Position numbers and translations under genes: made by a program. From assembly GCA_023459215.1 (NCBI GenBank), contig JAEWVF010000045.1, forward strand, positions 1 to 38,390: DNA of 38,390 nucleotides, in the 5' to 3' direction. Each line of letters begins with the position of its first letter. Position 1 is the stretch's first letter. Positions 30,860 through 38,390 of this stretch are shown piece by piece. This DNA is from Chloroflexota bacterium. GTDB taxonomy: Bacteria > Chloroflexota > Anaerolineae > Anaerolineales > Villigracilaceae. Under the pieces are notes generated by a model, which saw only the letters and a program-made list of their open reading frames with translations, was not told the origin of the DNA and did not search any database.

Positions 30860-33181
30860 ATGACCCTTCCTCACCCATCTGCTGACCGAGTTCTGAATAT
30901 CTACCTGGCGCTGACCCAGTACCCGATCCTGGCTGCGCGCATCCGGGCGCGAATGCGAAGCGAGTTGTTTTCGCGCGGGATCATCATGCCGGATACCTTT
31001 GAAGCCGAGGTGCGCGACCGGGCCATTAAATCGCAGTTGCGCGAGGGGCTGCACAACCCCTACTCGGAAGAGTCGTTTGAAGTCTGGGAATTGCGCATGG
31101 AACGCCTGCGCGATACCCTGACCGATTATTATTTTGCTTACAACCTGCCCTACCGCGATTTCGAGGCGATTGTCCGCGATACGGTGGGCGAACGCGGCGA
31201 ATCGCCCGATTTTATCTCCTTCAATCCCGAACTGGCCCCGCAGGATATGCTTTTCGAGCAGGCCGAGCTGATCGAGCGCCTGCCGCCGGACAAACGCAAA
31301 CCGCTCGAGGCGCGCCTGAAAGAGATCAAGGTTGTGTTGATTCGCACCATCATCAGCGACCAACTGGCCTATATCAAAATCGCGCGCAAGTGGTTTACGA
31401 TTGCAGACCTGAAAGAAATCCGCAGCCGCAAAATCGGCTACGGCAAGATCGGTGGAAAATCAGCCGGGATGATGCTGGCGCACCGTATCCTGCACGAGGC
31501 CGCTCCATCCGAGGTGCGCGAGGCTTTTCGCATCCCGGTTTCTTACTTCCTGGCCTCGGATGTTTTCTATACCTTCCTGTCGAAGAACGGCCTGATTCAT
31601 TGGTCCGACCAGAAGTACAAGAGCGAAGACCAAATTCGCGAAGAATATCCCCTGTTGGTTGAAGAATTTGTGCGCGGCAAGTTCCCGCGCGACATCCTGG
31701 AGCGGTTTGGGCGCATCATCGAAGAGTCGGATGGCCGCCCGCTGATTGTGCGCTCGTCCAGCCAGTTGGAGGATAATTTCGGCACCTCCTTTGCCGGTAA
31801 ATACGAGAGCTATTTCTGTCCCAACCAGGGCACGCTGGATGAGAACCTGGAAGCGCTGACCACGGCGATTGCCAGGGTATACGCCAGCGGACTCAACCCG
31901 AATGCCCTGTTGTACCGCAACCATAAAGGCCTACTCGACTACGACGAGCGCATTGCCGTCCTGATCCAGTTTGTCGAAGGCGAGCAGTACGGGCGCTATT
32001 TCCTGCCGCACGGGGCCGGGGTGGCGTTCAGCCGCAATTTATATCGTTGGTCGCCGCAGATCAAGCGCGACGATGGTTTCCTGCGCCTGGTCTGGGGCCT
32101 GGGCACGCGTGCGGTCGATACGGTCGCCAACGACCATCCGCGCCTGGTCGCGCTCAGCCATCCGCTGCTGCACCCGGCGGCGGCTACCAAGATGATTCGG
32201 CGCTATTCGCAGCAATTTGTCGATGTGGTCGATCTGGAAGAGAATTCGCTCAAGACTTTGCCGGTTTCCGAATTAATTGACCGGCGTTACCCGATCCTGC
32301 GCTACATCGGGCAACTGGATGAAGGCGATTATCTCTCGCCGATCCGCTCCAGCGCGGTTGAACCGGAGCGGGTGGTGATCACCTTCGATGAACTCCTGCG
32401 GCGCACGCCTTTTGCCAATACCATGCGCTCGGCCCTGAAACTGCTCGAAGAGTATTATCACGGCCCGGTTGATACCGAATTTACCCTGCAAATCGATGAG
32501 CCGATGGCAATCCAGCCCAAGGTGAAAATTACCCTGCTGCAATGCCGCCCGCAGAGCGCCATCGAAGAAGAGGAAGCTCATATTCCCGAAGAACTGCCGG
32601 AGGCGAGCATCCTCTTTTCCACCCGGCGCATGGTCCCGCGCGGGGCGGTGATGGGCATCCGCTATGTGCTGTTTGTCCCGGCGGAAGGCTATTTCTCGTT
32701 GACCTCGCCGACCGAACGGGTTCGGCTGGAGCGCGCCATCGGTGAGCTGAACAAGCTGCTCAAGGAAGAAACCTTCATTTGCGTTGGGCCGGGACGCTGG
32801 GGCACATCCACCCCTGATTTGGGCGTTCACATTACCTATGGGGATATTTACAACACGCGGGCCTTGGTCGAAATTTCCGGGTTGGGGATTGGTTCCTCGC
32901 CGGAGCCTTCCTTCGGCACCCATTTCTTCCAGGATTTGATGGAAGCCCAAATTTACCCGTTGGCTGTTTTCCTCGACGACAAGGATGCTGTTTTCAGCCG
33001 CGACTTTTTCTACCAAACCCCCAATCGTTTGGCTGAGTGGCTGCCCGCAGCGGATGCCGCCCTGGAAAAGTGCCTGCGCCTGATCGCTGTGCATGATTTC
33101 CACGCCGGCTGCCACCTGAACCTGGTCATGGACGATGACGAAGGCCGGGCGGTCGGATATTTGGAGTCGGAGCGGCCGTAG
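30860..33181 (+). CDS. protein with pyruvate phosphate dikinase/PEP synthase-type ATP-binding domain
   Basis: 773 residues. A helical N-terminal ~190 residues precede an ATP-grasp domain (~190-565): GYGKIGGKSAGMMLA near 194, DGRPLIVRSSSQLEDNFGTSFAGKYESYF at ~293-321, and ITLLQCRPQS near 556, all characteristic of PPDK_N. The usual phosphohistidine swivelling domain (GGxxSH) and the PEP-binding barrel are missing; instead ~200 residues follow with CVGPGRWGTSTPDLG (~639). It therefore cannot be a full PEP synthase; it may phosphorylate another target or work with a separate partner. No Shine-Dalgarno before the ATG. Cytosolic. Confidence 0.8.
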   Translation: MTLPHPSADRVLNIYLALTQYPILAARIRARMRSELFSRGIIMPDTFEAEVRDRAIKSQLREGLHNPYSEESFEVWELRMERLRDTLTDYYFAYNLPYRDFEAIVRDTVGERGESPDFISFNPELAPQDMLFEQAELIERLPPDKRKPLEARLKEIKVVLIRTIISDQLAYIKIARKWFTIADLKEIRSRKIGYGKIGGKSAGMMLAHRILHEAAPSEVREAFRIPVSYFLASDVFYTFLSKNGLIHWSDQKYKSEDQIREEYPLLVEEFVRGKFPRDILERFGRIIEESDGRPLIVRSSSQLEDNFGTSFAGKYESYFCPNQGTLDENLEALTTAIARVYASGLNPNALLYRNHKGLLDYDERIAVLIQFVEGEQYGRYFLPHGAGVAFSRNLYRWSPQIKRDDGFLRLVWGLGTRAVDTVANDHPRLVALSHPLLHPAAATKMIRRYSQQFVDVVDLEENSLKTLPVSELIDRRYPILRYIGQLDEGDYLSPIRSSAVEPERVVITFDELLRRTPFANTMRSALKLLEEYYHGPVDTEFTLQIDEPMAIQPKVKITLLQCRPQSAIEEEEAHIPEELPEASILFSTRRMVPRGAVMGIRYVLFVPAEGYFSLTSPTERVRLERAIGELNKLLKEETFICVGPGRWGTSTPDLGVHITYGDIYNTRALVEISGLGIGSSPEPSFGTHFFQDLMEAQIYPLAVFLDDKDAVFSRDFFYQTPNRLAEWLPAADAALEKCLRLIAVHDFHAGCHLNLVMDDDEGRAVGYLESERP

Positions 33182-33232
33182 GCAAAACCACGCCCTTCGA
33201 CTACGGCTCATCGTTTCATTCAGAGCCTCCGC

Positions 33233-34699
33233 TCAGGGCTGGTTGACCTGATAAATCGTAAAACGCTGGTTTTTGAAGGCAATCTGCAACTCGATATTCG
33301 GGTTGCAGGTTTTTATTTCGTTCGGGTCAATTTGGCCGTTGCGTTCCTGTTTTTCGTGGATGACAACGTAATCGCCTTCACCGATGCGGGCGCAATCTTC
33401 GATCAGGATGGTGTAGCGGTCGGTCAGCAGTTTCATCAGGCGCGGCTTGAAGAAGATCAGGGTGCTATCTGCCTCGGTCTCTTCGCGCACAAATGCGAAC
33501 ATTTCAGCGCTGACCGGGTCGAACGGGCCGTTGATTTCTTCCCGGCTGAAAAGTTTCCCGCCGGCGCGTTGGAAGCTGACCGTCAGTGAGAGCAGGGCCA
33601 ACCCGGCGAAGAATGTGGCGGGCAGGTGAACCAGCCAGGGGCTAGCTTTGATGCGACTGTTCATATCCTGCCAGCCATGCCCGGCGAGAACCAGGAAAAA
33701 GGGCAGGATCGGGTAAATGAAGCGCAGTCCCTGGCGCTCCGGCCAGGAGATATACAGGAGCAGCGTCAGGGAGGAGAAAACCAGGGCTGGCAGCTCCGCG
33801 CGGGGTTTTTGGGCCAGTCCCCAGAGCGCGGGCAGACCGGTCAGGGCGAAAAATAACCCGGCCAGGGGCAATTCGCTGAACAGCCAGCCGGGCAGTCCCA
33901 GGTAGAAGAGCAGGTTGTCGAACAGGCGCGCCGGGCTGAAGAAAAGTTCGTAATGGTTCAGGTAGGAACCCTGTCCGTTGGGGAAAATTAGCAGACTGGC
34001 CGCGGTCAGCAGGAGAAAAATCAGGTAGGGCAGGGCCGCGAGACGGTAGCCAGGCTGAGGCTGGGCGCGCAACTGGAGAAAATCCACCAGCGCCAGCGGC
34101 GCGAGCAGCAGAATCCCGTTGGTGCGCAGGAAAAAACTACCGAATATCAACGTCCCGAGCAGAATTTTTTGCGACACAGACGATTTTCCTGTCTGCCATT
34201 GCCGGTCGATCAGGAACAGCCCGGCGGTGGTGACCAGCAGGAAAACAAAGTCGGCCTGGATCAGATCTGTGGCTTTGAGCAGGGTCGGGTTGAAGGCCAG
34301 GACGGCAACCAATGCAGCGCTGAGCGTCCAGGCGAAACGCTGGCGGGCGTAAGCGTAAAAGACGGCCAGGAAGGCGACAAAAGCGAAGGTGTTGACCAGC
34401 TTGAGCGCTGTGATCGACAGGCCGGCCAGGGCGTAGATGGGTGCGATGAGCAGCGGGTAGCCCCAGGGGTAGGCGGCCGGGCCGACCGGGTAGGTGGATT
34501 GGGCGATGGCGCGCCCGTTTTCGGCGACGAATTCGTCCATGCGGCCTTCAGTAATAGCGCGGGCCTGCAGGATGTAGGAAGCGAAATCGTCCCACCAAAA
34601 CTGGCCGATGCTGTAGAGGGAAATGCTCATCACGCTGGCAAGGAGTGTGATGATGAAAATGATCAGAAAATCTTTATTTATCTTGGTTTTCATTTGCAT
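33233..34699 (-). CDS. multi-spanning membrane glycosyltransferase (GT-C/GT39-like)
   Basis: 488 residues (or from the ATG at 34693), about ten membrane helices. FWWDDFASYILQARAITEG (~34-52) has the paired acidic residues of the first extracellular loop of GT-C enzymes that use polyprenyl-phosphate sugars, and YPVGPAAYPWGYPLLIAPIY follows. A soluble C-terminal domain (~385-488) is predicted outside. The substrate is unknown; transfer of a sugar to a lipid or exported protein is likely. It lies 33 bases downstream of the WD40 lipoprotein gene on the same strand. Confidence 0.75.
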   Translation of the reverse strand: MQMKTKINKDFLIIFIITLLASVMSISLYSIGQFWWDDFASYILQARAITEGRMDEFVAENGRAIAQSTYPVGPAAYPWGYPLLIAPIYALAGLSITALKLVNTFAFVAFLAVFYAYARQRFAWTLSAALVAVLAFNPTLLKATDLIQADFVFLLVTTAGLFLIDRQWQTGKSSVSQKILLGTLIFGSFFLRTNGILLLAPLALVDFLQLRAQPQPGYRLAALPYLIFLLLTAASLLIFPNGQGSYLNHYELFFSPARLFDNLLFYLGLPGWLFSELPLAGLFFALTGLPALWGLAQKPRAELPALVFSSLTLLLYISWPERQGLRFIYPILPFFLVLAGHGWQDMNSRIKASPWLVHLPATFFAGLALLSLTVSFQRAGGKLFSREEINGPFDPVSAEMFAFVREETEADSTLIFFKPRLMKLLTDRYTILIEDCARIGEGDYVVIHEKQERNGQIDPNEIKTCNPNIELQIAFKNQRFTIYQVNQP

Positions 34700-34732
34700 T
34701 CAAAATTGGCGGATTTTTTGTTCGCGAGCGGG

Positions 34733-36841
34733 TCAATTTTCTTTGTTAATAGTCCAAACCTTGATTACACCGTCACTGCTGCTTGAATATAACACTTCAC
34801 CATTCTGGTCCCAAATTAATTCCCAGATACCCTGATAGCCTGATGCGTGGGCATTTTTAAAAACTTCATATTCTCCAGATTGTATATCCCAGAAAATAAT
34901 ATCTCCTGTTTCTGTACCAATTACCAAAAGATTATTTGTGGTAGAAAGGGTCATGTTTTTTACGCGCGCATCGGAACGGAACTCTTGGTTGGGAAGGCCT
35001 ATTTTTGTATCCCAGGCGAGAAGCTTGTTGTCTCGATCAACGGTTATCAACTTTTTTCCATCATTTGACAATATAACATTTTCTAAATCAAGTGCATCTA
35101 CCTTTAGGATTGGCAATTTTTCTTCTGTTTGTGAATTCCAAATAGTGATAGGGTTGTAAGTGATGATGATGTTTTGTTCTGGAGAATGAAAGTAATATGG
35201 TTTTTGATCTATTTCTCTGGGATTCTTTCTTTCAAAATCCTCTAAATTATAGTAACTGGTGGATGAGTAGTTAGAGATAATTAATACATTGGCATCATAG
35301 GAGATTCTTGCGTTAAAACCACAGTCGAAGTCAATTTCGAAAATCTTCTGATTTGTTTTGAAATTCCATACCTGTAAAGGCCCACAGGAAGAATCCAGAT
35401 TTTCAGATAAAAGAATGAGATTTTTATCTTCGACAAGTAAAACCCTGGCTGAATCTCCTGTAAATCCTCCCGGAAGCAAAAGTTCGTTTGTTAAATCGGC
35501 TAAATTCCAAATATGCAAAACGCCTTTTTCGTCAATAAGGGATATCAAACTCTGTCTTTGGTAGAGAAAATTATGATCGTTTAATTTACCTTGAGGAAAT
35601 TTGATAGTTTGTATGACTTCTTTTTTCTGAACAGCCCATTCGCTCAGCACCTTTTTGCTAACAGAAATAAATTTTGGACCCTGTTTTCCGTCTATAAGCC
35701 GAAAAACATCATGTTCATTCAGGTTCATAATAATCTTACCGGTATGAATGTTTTTTAGAACAAGCCTGCCATCCTCCTGGTAGGTTGCCGCCAGTAATTC
35801 ATCGTTAGGCATCCAGGCAACTGCATAGACCCGTTCATCCAGATTCTTCTCCAAAATCACTTTGTTGGTTGTTGTATCTAAAATATAGATTGAATTGTCC
35901 TGGTAAAAGTAGGTTGCATAGTATTGCCCGCTATGCGACCATGAAAACTGCTGGCAGCAGAAGAATACTGTTTTATTGTTGGCAACATCAGTAACCCCAC
36001 TTCCCAAATCGAAAAACCATACTAAATGATTTTCATTTGGCGACCAGAAGATTCTTCCCAATCCATCTATCCAATGTGGAACTTCTTTGACAAACTCACC
36101 TGTTTCAGAATCGAACATTTCCCAGCCAAAAACTTGCATGAGTTTTCCATCTTTGGCCCAAAGAAGTCCAAGGATGTAGGATGATTTTGTTTTATTTTTT
36201 CTGATATTCCACTGGTTGTTTGTTTTGTCCCAAATTGCAATATTCCCATTCATCAAGCCAAAAGCCATTTGAGAACTGTTCGGAGACCATACAAAGCCAG
36301 GAAATGAAAAAGAATAAGGTTCTGTTTTCTCTTCAAATTGAGAAACGATATCCCATGTTTTGGCATCCCAAATCCAGACCCCGTTTGTTGCTTTGCTTAC
36401 CGCGACATAATTCCCATCAGGCGACCATTGAATATCAGCTGCTTCTGAGTTAGGGATTTTTATAACAGGTTCTCCAGAGTGAGACATCAGCACCTGTCCA
36501 TCTGACAGATTGTAGGCCCACACCCCGGCATAGGTCGCAATTACAATCGTTTTTCCTGTTGGGTCAACGGACATCTTGTTGATACGGCTGCGACCGAATT
36601 GTTGTTCGGTCTTTTCGGAAATATCATAATTTGTAAGTGAGTCTTTTTCAACAGCGGCTGGCAGATTCGTTTGTGTAGGCTCCAGCATTATCTGTTGGGT
36701 CGATAGTGGTTGTGCAGATGGCGATGCGTACTCATTGCTTGTATCGATATTTTTTTGTGTTGGCGCAGGCGTTGTCTGGAAGCTGCTATTACAGGCAGTC
36801 GCCATGAAGGCAACCAGGCCGAGAAGGAAATATCTCATCAT
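34733..36841 (-). CDS. WD40-repeat lipoprotein
   Basis: About 702 residues from the ATG at 36841 (or the next codon). The first ~18 residues, MMRYFLLGLVAFMATACNSS, are a lipoprotein signal, so the protein is on the outer face. A Thr/Pro/Gln spacer (~20-70) follows, then repeated WD40-like blades (GKTIVIATYAGVWAYNLSDG, IQWSPDGNYVAVSKATNG, VWIWDAKTWD, VFKNAHASGYQGI). It forms beta-propellers, probably ligand- or protein-binding. Upstream frame extension (to 36922) is not needed. The gene is much AT-richer than both neighbours and its codons differ, so it may have been acquired or be under relaxed selection. Confidence 0.82.
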   Translation of the reverse strand: MMRYFLLGLVAFMATACNSSFQTTPAPTQKNIDTSNEYASPSAQPLSTQQIMLEPTQTNLPAAVEKDSLTNYDISEKTEQQFGRSRINKMSVDPTGKTIVIATYAGVWAYNLSDGQVLMSHSGEPVIKIPNSEAADIQWSPDGNYVAVSKATNGVWIWDAKTWDIVSQFEEKTEPYSFSFPGFVWSPNSSQMAFGLMNGNIAIWDKTNNQWNIRKNKTKSSYILGLLWAKDGKLMQVFGWEMFDSETGEFVKEVPHWIDGLGRIFWSPNENHLVWFFDLGSGVTDVANNKTVFFCCQQFSWSHSGQYYATYFYQDNSIYILDTTTNKVILEKNLDERVYAVAWMPNDELLAATYQEDGRLVLKNIHTGKIIMNLNEHDVFRLIDGKQGPKFISVSKKVLSEWAVQKKEVIQTIKFPQGKLNDHNFLYQRQSLISLIDEKGVLHIWNLADLTNELLLPGGFTGDSARVLLVEDKNLILLSENLDSSCGPLQVWNFKTNQKIFEIDFDCGFNARISYDANVLIISNYSSTSYYNLEDFERKNPREIDQKPYYFHSPEQNIIITYNPITIWNSQTEEKLPILKVDALDLENVILSNDGKKLITVDRDNKLLAWDTKIGLPNQEFRSDARVKNMTLSTTNNLLVIGTETGDIIFWDIQSGEYEVFKNAHASGYQGIWELIWDQNGEVLYSSSSDGVIKVWTINKEN

Positions 36842-36946
36842 CTGAAAAAGCCTTTGATTATTAGAAACTGGAATATACACAGACATTTCCCCCAGATGCC
36901 TGTATTGCTTTGTTGTACACATTAGATGATTTTATTGACTGTGTTC

Positions 36947-38203
36947 TTACGCTGGCATGGACAGGGTCGATGTCCCCGCGGGCGGCAGCAGGATTTGGAT
37001 GGTTGCGCCTTTGCCCAGGCCTTCGCTTTCGGCCCAGATGCGTCCGCCCTGGGTTTCGATCAGGCCTTTGGCGATGGTCAGGCCGATGCCCAGCCCGCCA
37101 AATTTACGGGTATTGTGCGGCTCGACCTGGTAGAACTCCTGGAAGATTTTCGTCAACTGGCCGTGTTCGATGCCGATGCCGCTGTCGCTGACCGAAACCT
37201 GGATGTTGCCGCGCTGTTGGCGGGCGCTGATGGTGATTTGTCCGCCGGGCGGGGTAAAGCGGACGGCGTTGTTGAGAATGTTGACAAACGCCGGGGCCAG
37301 TTTTTCCGGATCGGCGGTAACCAGCAGGGTTTGGGCCGGCAGGTCAAAGGTGACGATATGGCGCATCTCTTCGGCTATCGGTCGCATTTCGGCATAGGCG
37401 GCGTTGAGCACCTGCTGGATCGGGACAACGCGCGGTTTGAAGGTCAGGCCTTTGGCTTGCAGCAGGTGCAGGCTGGTCATGGCTTCGATGACCGAGCGCA
37501 TCTGGCTGGCGGCGGCCAGCACGCGTTCTGCGTGGTCTGAAACTTCTCCGGCCTCCTCCTGCAGGAAGGATGCGTAGCCGATGATGATGCCCAGCGGTGT
37601 GCGCAACTCATGCGAAGCCAGGGCCAGGAAGTTGCTCTTGAGCCGGTCAGTCTCGCTGATGTTTTCGTAGGCAGCTTGCAGGGCCTGAATCAGGCGCGCA
37701 TTGTGGATGGCGGTCGCAGCCTGGGCCGCCAGCGCGGCCAGCAGGCGCTCATCGGCGGTCGAAAATTCGCCGCTGCGTTTGTTGAGCGCTTCCAGCACGC
37801 CAACCCCTTTGTCGCGGATGCGCATCGGGACGCCGAGCAGGGATTTCGGTTTGAAATCGACCTGCTGCGATACCGAGCGATAGTGGCGCGGGTCTTGCTG
37901 GACATCGTTGATGCGAATGGGCTTGTCCTCGCGGAAGATGGTTCCGGCCAGGCTGCCATCGATTGGCACCGGGATTTTGGCAATCTGTCCGGGGTCCGAT
38001 CCGCTGGATGCGGCGAAGAAGAGCCGATTGCGTTTTTCATCGTAGAGCAGGATCGAGGCGGCTTCGCATTCCAGGATGTCGGTTGCGGCGCTGATCAGCG
38101 AGTCGAGCAACTCCTCCAGGTTGAGGGTCGAGTTGAGCGTCAGGCTGACTTCCATGAGCCGGGCAAGTTGTTTGGATTCAAGGCTGGCGGAGGTTTTTAT
38201 CAT
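36947..38203 (-). CDS. GAF-domain sensor histidine kinase
   Basis: 418 residues, no membrane helices, so cytosolic. A GAF domain (~15-172) is followed by HisKA with FLALASHELRTPLGIIIGY (His198) and a HATPase domain: N-box NILNNAVRFTPPGG (~313), G1 DSGIGIEHG (~347) and G2 GGLGIGLTIAKG (~375). It autophosphorylates on His in response to a signal bound by GAF; no response regulator is in the window, so its partner is elsewhere. It starts at 38203 with no clear Shine-Dalgarno. Transcribed in the same direction as the WD40 lipoprotein, 105 bases upstream of it. Confidence 0.92.
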   Translation of the reverse strand: MIKTSASLESKQLARLMEVSLTLNSTLNLEELLDSLISAATDILECEAASILLYDEKRNRLFFAASSGSDPGQIAKIPVPIDGSLAGTIFREDKPIRINDVQQDPRHYRSVSQQVDFKPKSLLGVPMRIRDKGVGVLEALNKRSGEFSTADERLLAALAAQAATAIHNARLIQALQAAYENISETDRLKSNFLALASHELRTPLGIIIGYASFLQEEAGEVSDHAERVLAAASQMRSVIEAMTSLHLLQAKGLTFKPRVVPIQQVLNAAYAEMRPIAEEMRHIVTFDLPAQTLLVTADPEKLAPAFVNILNNAVRFTPPGGQITISARQQRGNIQVSVSDSGIGIEHGQLTKIFQEFYQVEPHNTRKFGGLGIGLTIAKGLIETQGGRIWAESEGLGKGATIQILLPPAGTSTLSMPA

Positions 38204-38272
38204 GCACTAAGTTTAGCGCGAATTGCCCTGTCGATAAATGGAACACAAGTTCTGTTTATTGGGGGTATCTAC

Positions 38273-38390
38273 TCACGTCCCGAGCGGGAGCGCGGGAACA
38301 CCAGATAGTTTTTGAATAACATCGAAAGGAGAGATACCCGACAAAGCTGCGGTATCGGTCAGCGATTTCAAGGCGGCGTAGGTTTTTGCG
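38273..38390 (-). CDS. C-terminal fragment of an unidentified protein (runs off the window)
   Basis: The minus-strand frame ending at 38273 reads as 38 residues, from AKTYAALKSLTDTAALSG to a Pro/Leu-rich end GVPALPLGT. It is open to the window edge. It looks protein-like, but is too short to assign. Confidence 0.4.
   Translation of the reverse strand, partial: AKTYAALKSLTDTAALSGISPFDVIQKLSGVPALPLGT

Noticed and set aside
36842..36922. Extended N-terminus of the WD40 lipoprotein
   Set aside because: The lipoprotein signal starts at 36841; the upstream residues would bury it.

Overview
The window looks like a chromosomal segment from a Chloroflexota bacterium, most likely Anaerolineae. This is an inference from gene content, with no marker gene available: Pro/Thr-rich linkers on secreted lamin-tail proteins, SpoVS in an otherwise non-sporulation context, a Trx-VKOR disulfide enzyme, SUMF1-type and WD40 lipoproteins, a full Mrp antiporter locus, and large membrane-anchored NTPase-WD40 proteins. 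Most genes are GC-rich, with two clearly AT-richer stretches (about 24480-26100 and 34740-36950). No phage, complete IS element, CRISPR array, tRNA or rRNA was seen.

Layout. 1-3369: a hairpin-rich leader and terminator, then a Fur-family regulator with its own overlapping operator, followed by an ECF-type nickel/cobalt importer (cbiM with a fused PDGLE domain, cbiQ, cbiO). A five-copy 43-bp tandem repeat separates cbiM from cbiQ. 3370-9403: an Mrp-type Na+/H+ antiporter operon (fused mrpAB, then C, D, E, F, G), closed by a bidirectional terminator. 9400-12365: a convergent gene of unknown function and a divergent SUMF1-type lipoprotein. 12387-13890: promoter, SAM-I riboswitch and metK. 13986-15050: an exported thioredoxin-like/VKOR fusion.

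15081-20269 is the most notable part. It is a two-gene cassette behind a near-consensus promoter: a CHAT protease-like/SIR2-like fusion, then an nSTAND-type P-loop NTPase joined through one membrane span and a repetitive helical linker to a WD40-like propeller. The architecture is that of a regulated conflict or signalling system: a sensor NTPase paired with a two-effector protein.

20297-23445: ROK sugar kinase overlapping a ClpS-like gene (minus strand), diverging from a deoxynucleoside kinase and an overlapping nucleotidyltransferase-fold gene. 23446-23880: a non-coding stretch with two perfect and several near-perfect DnaA boxes beside an AT-rich segment, a candidate oriC or DnaA-controlled site. 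23887-29539: spoVS, a four-lamin-tail-domain secreted protein, two small membrane proteins and a membrane protein built from six internal ~80-residue repeats. 29550-33181: dnaN and a large protein with a pyruvate/PEP-synthase-type ATP-binding domain. 33233-38203 (minus strand): GAF histidine kinase, AT-rich WD40 lipoprotein and a GT-C-like membrane protein. The last ~120 bases hold the C-terminus of an unidentified minus-strand gene.

Several genes (fur, mrpA, the 606-residue gene) have a -10 box only 5-7 bases before the start codon and no Shine-Dalgarno, pointing to leaderless transcripts; others have good ribosome binding sites.
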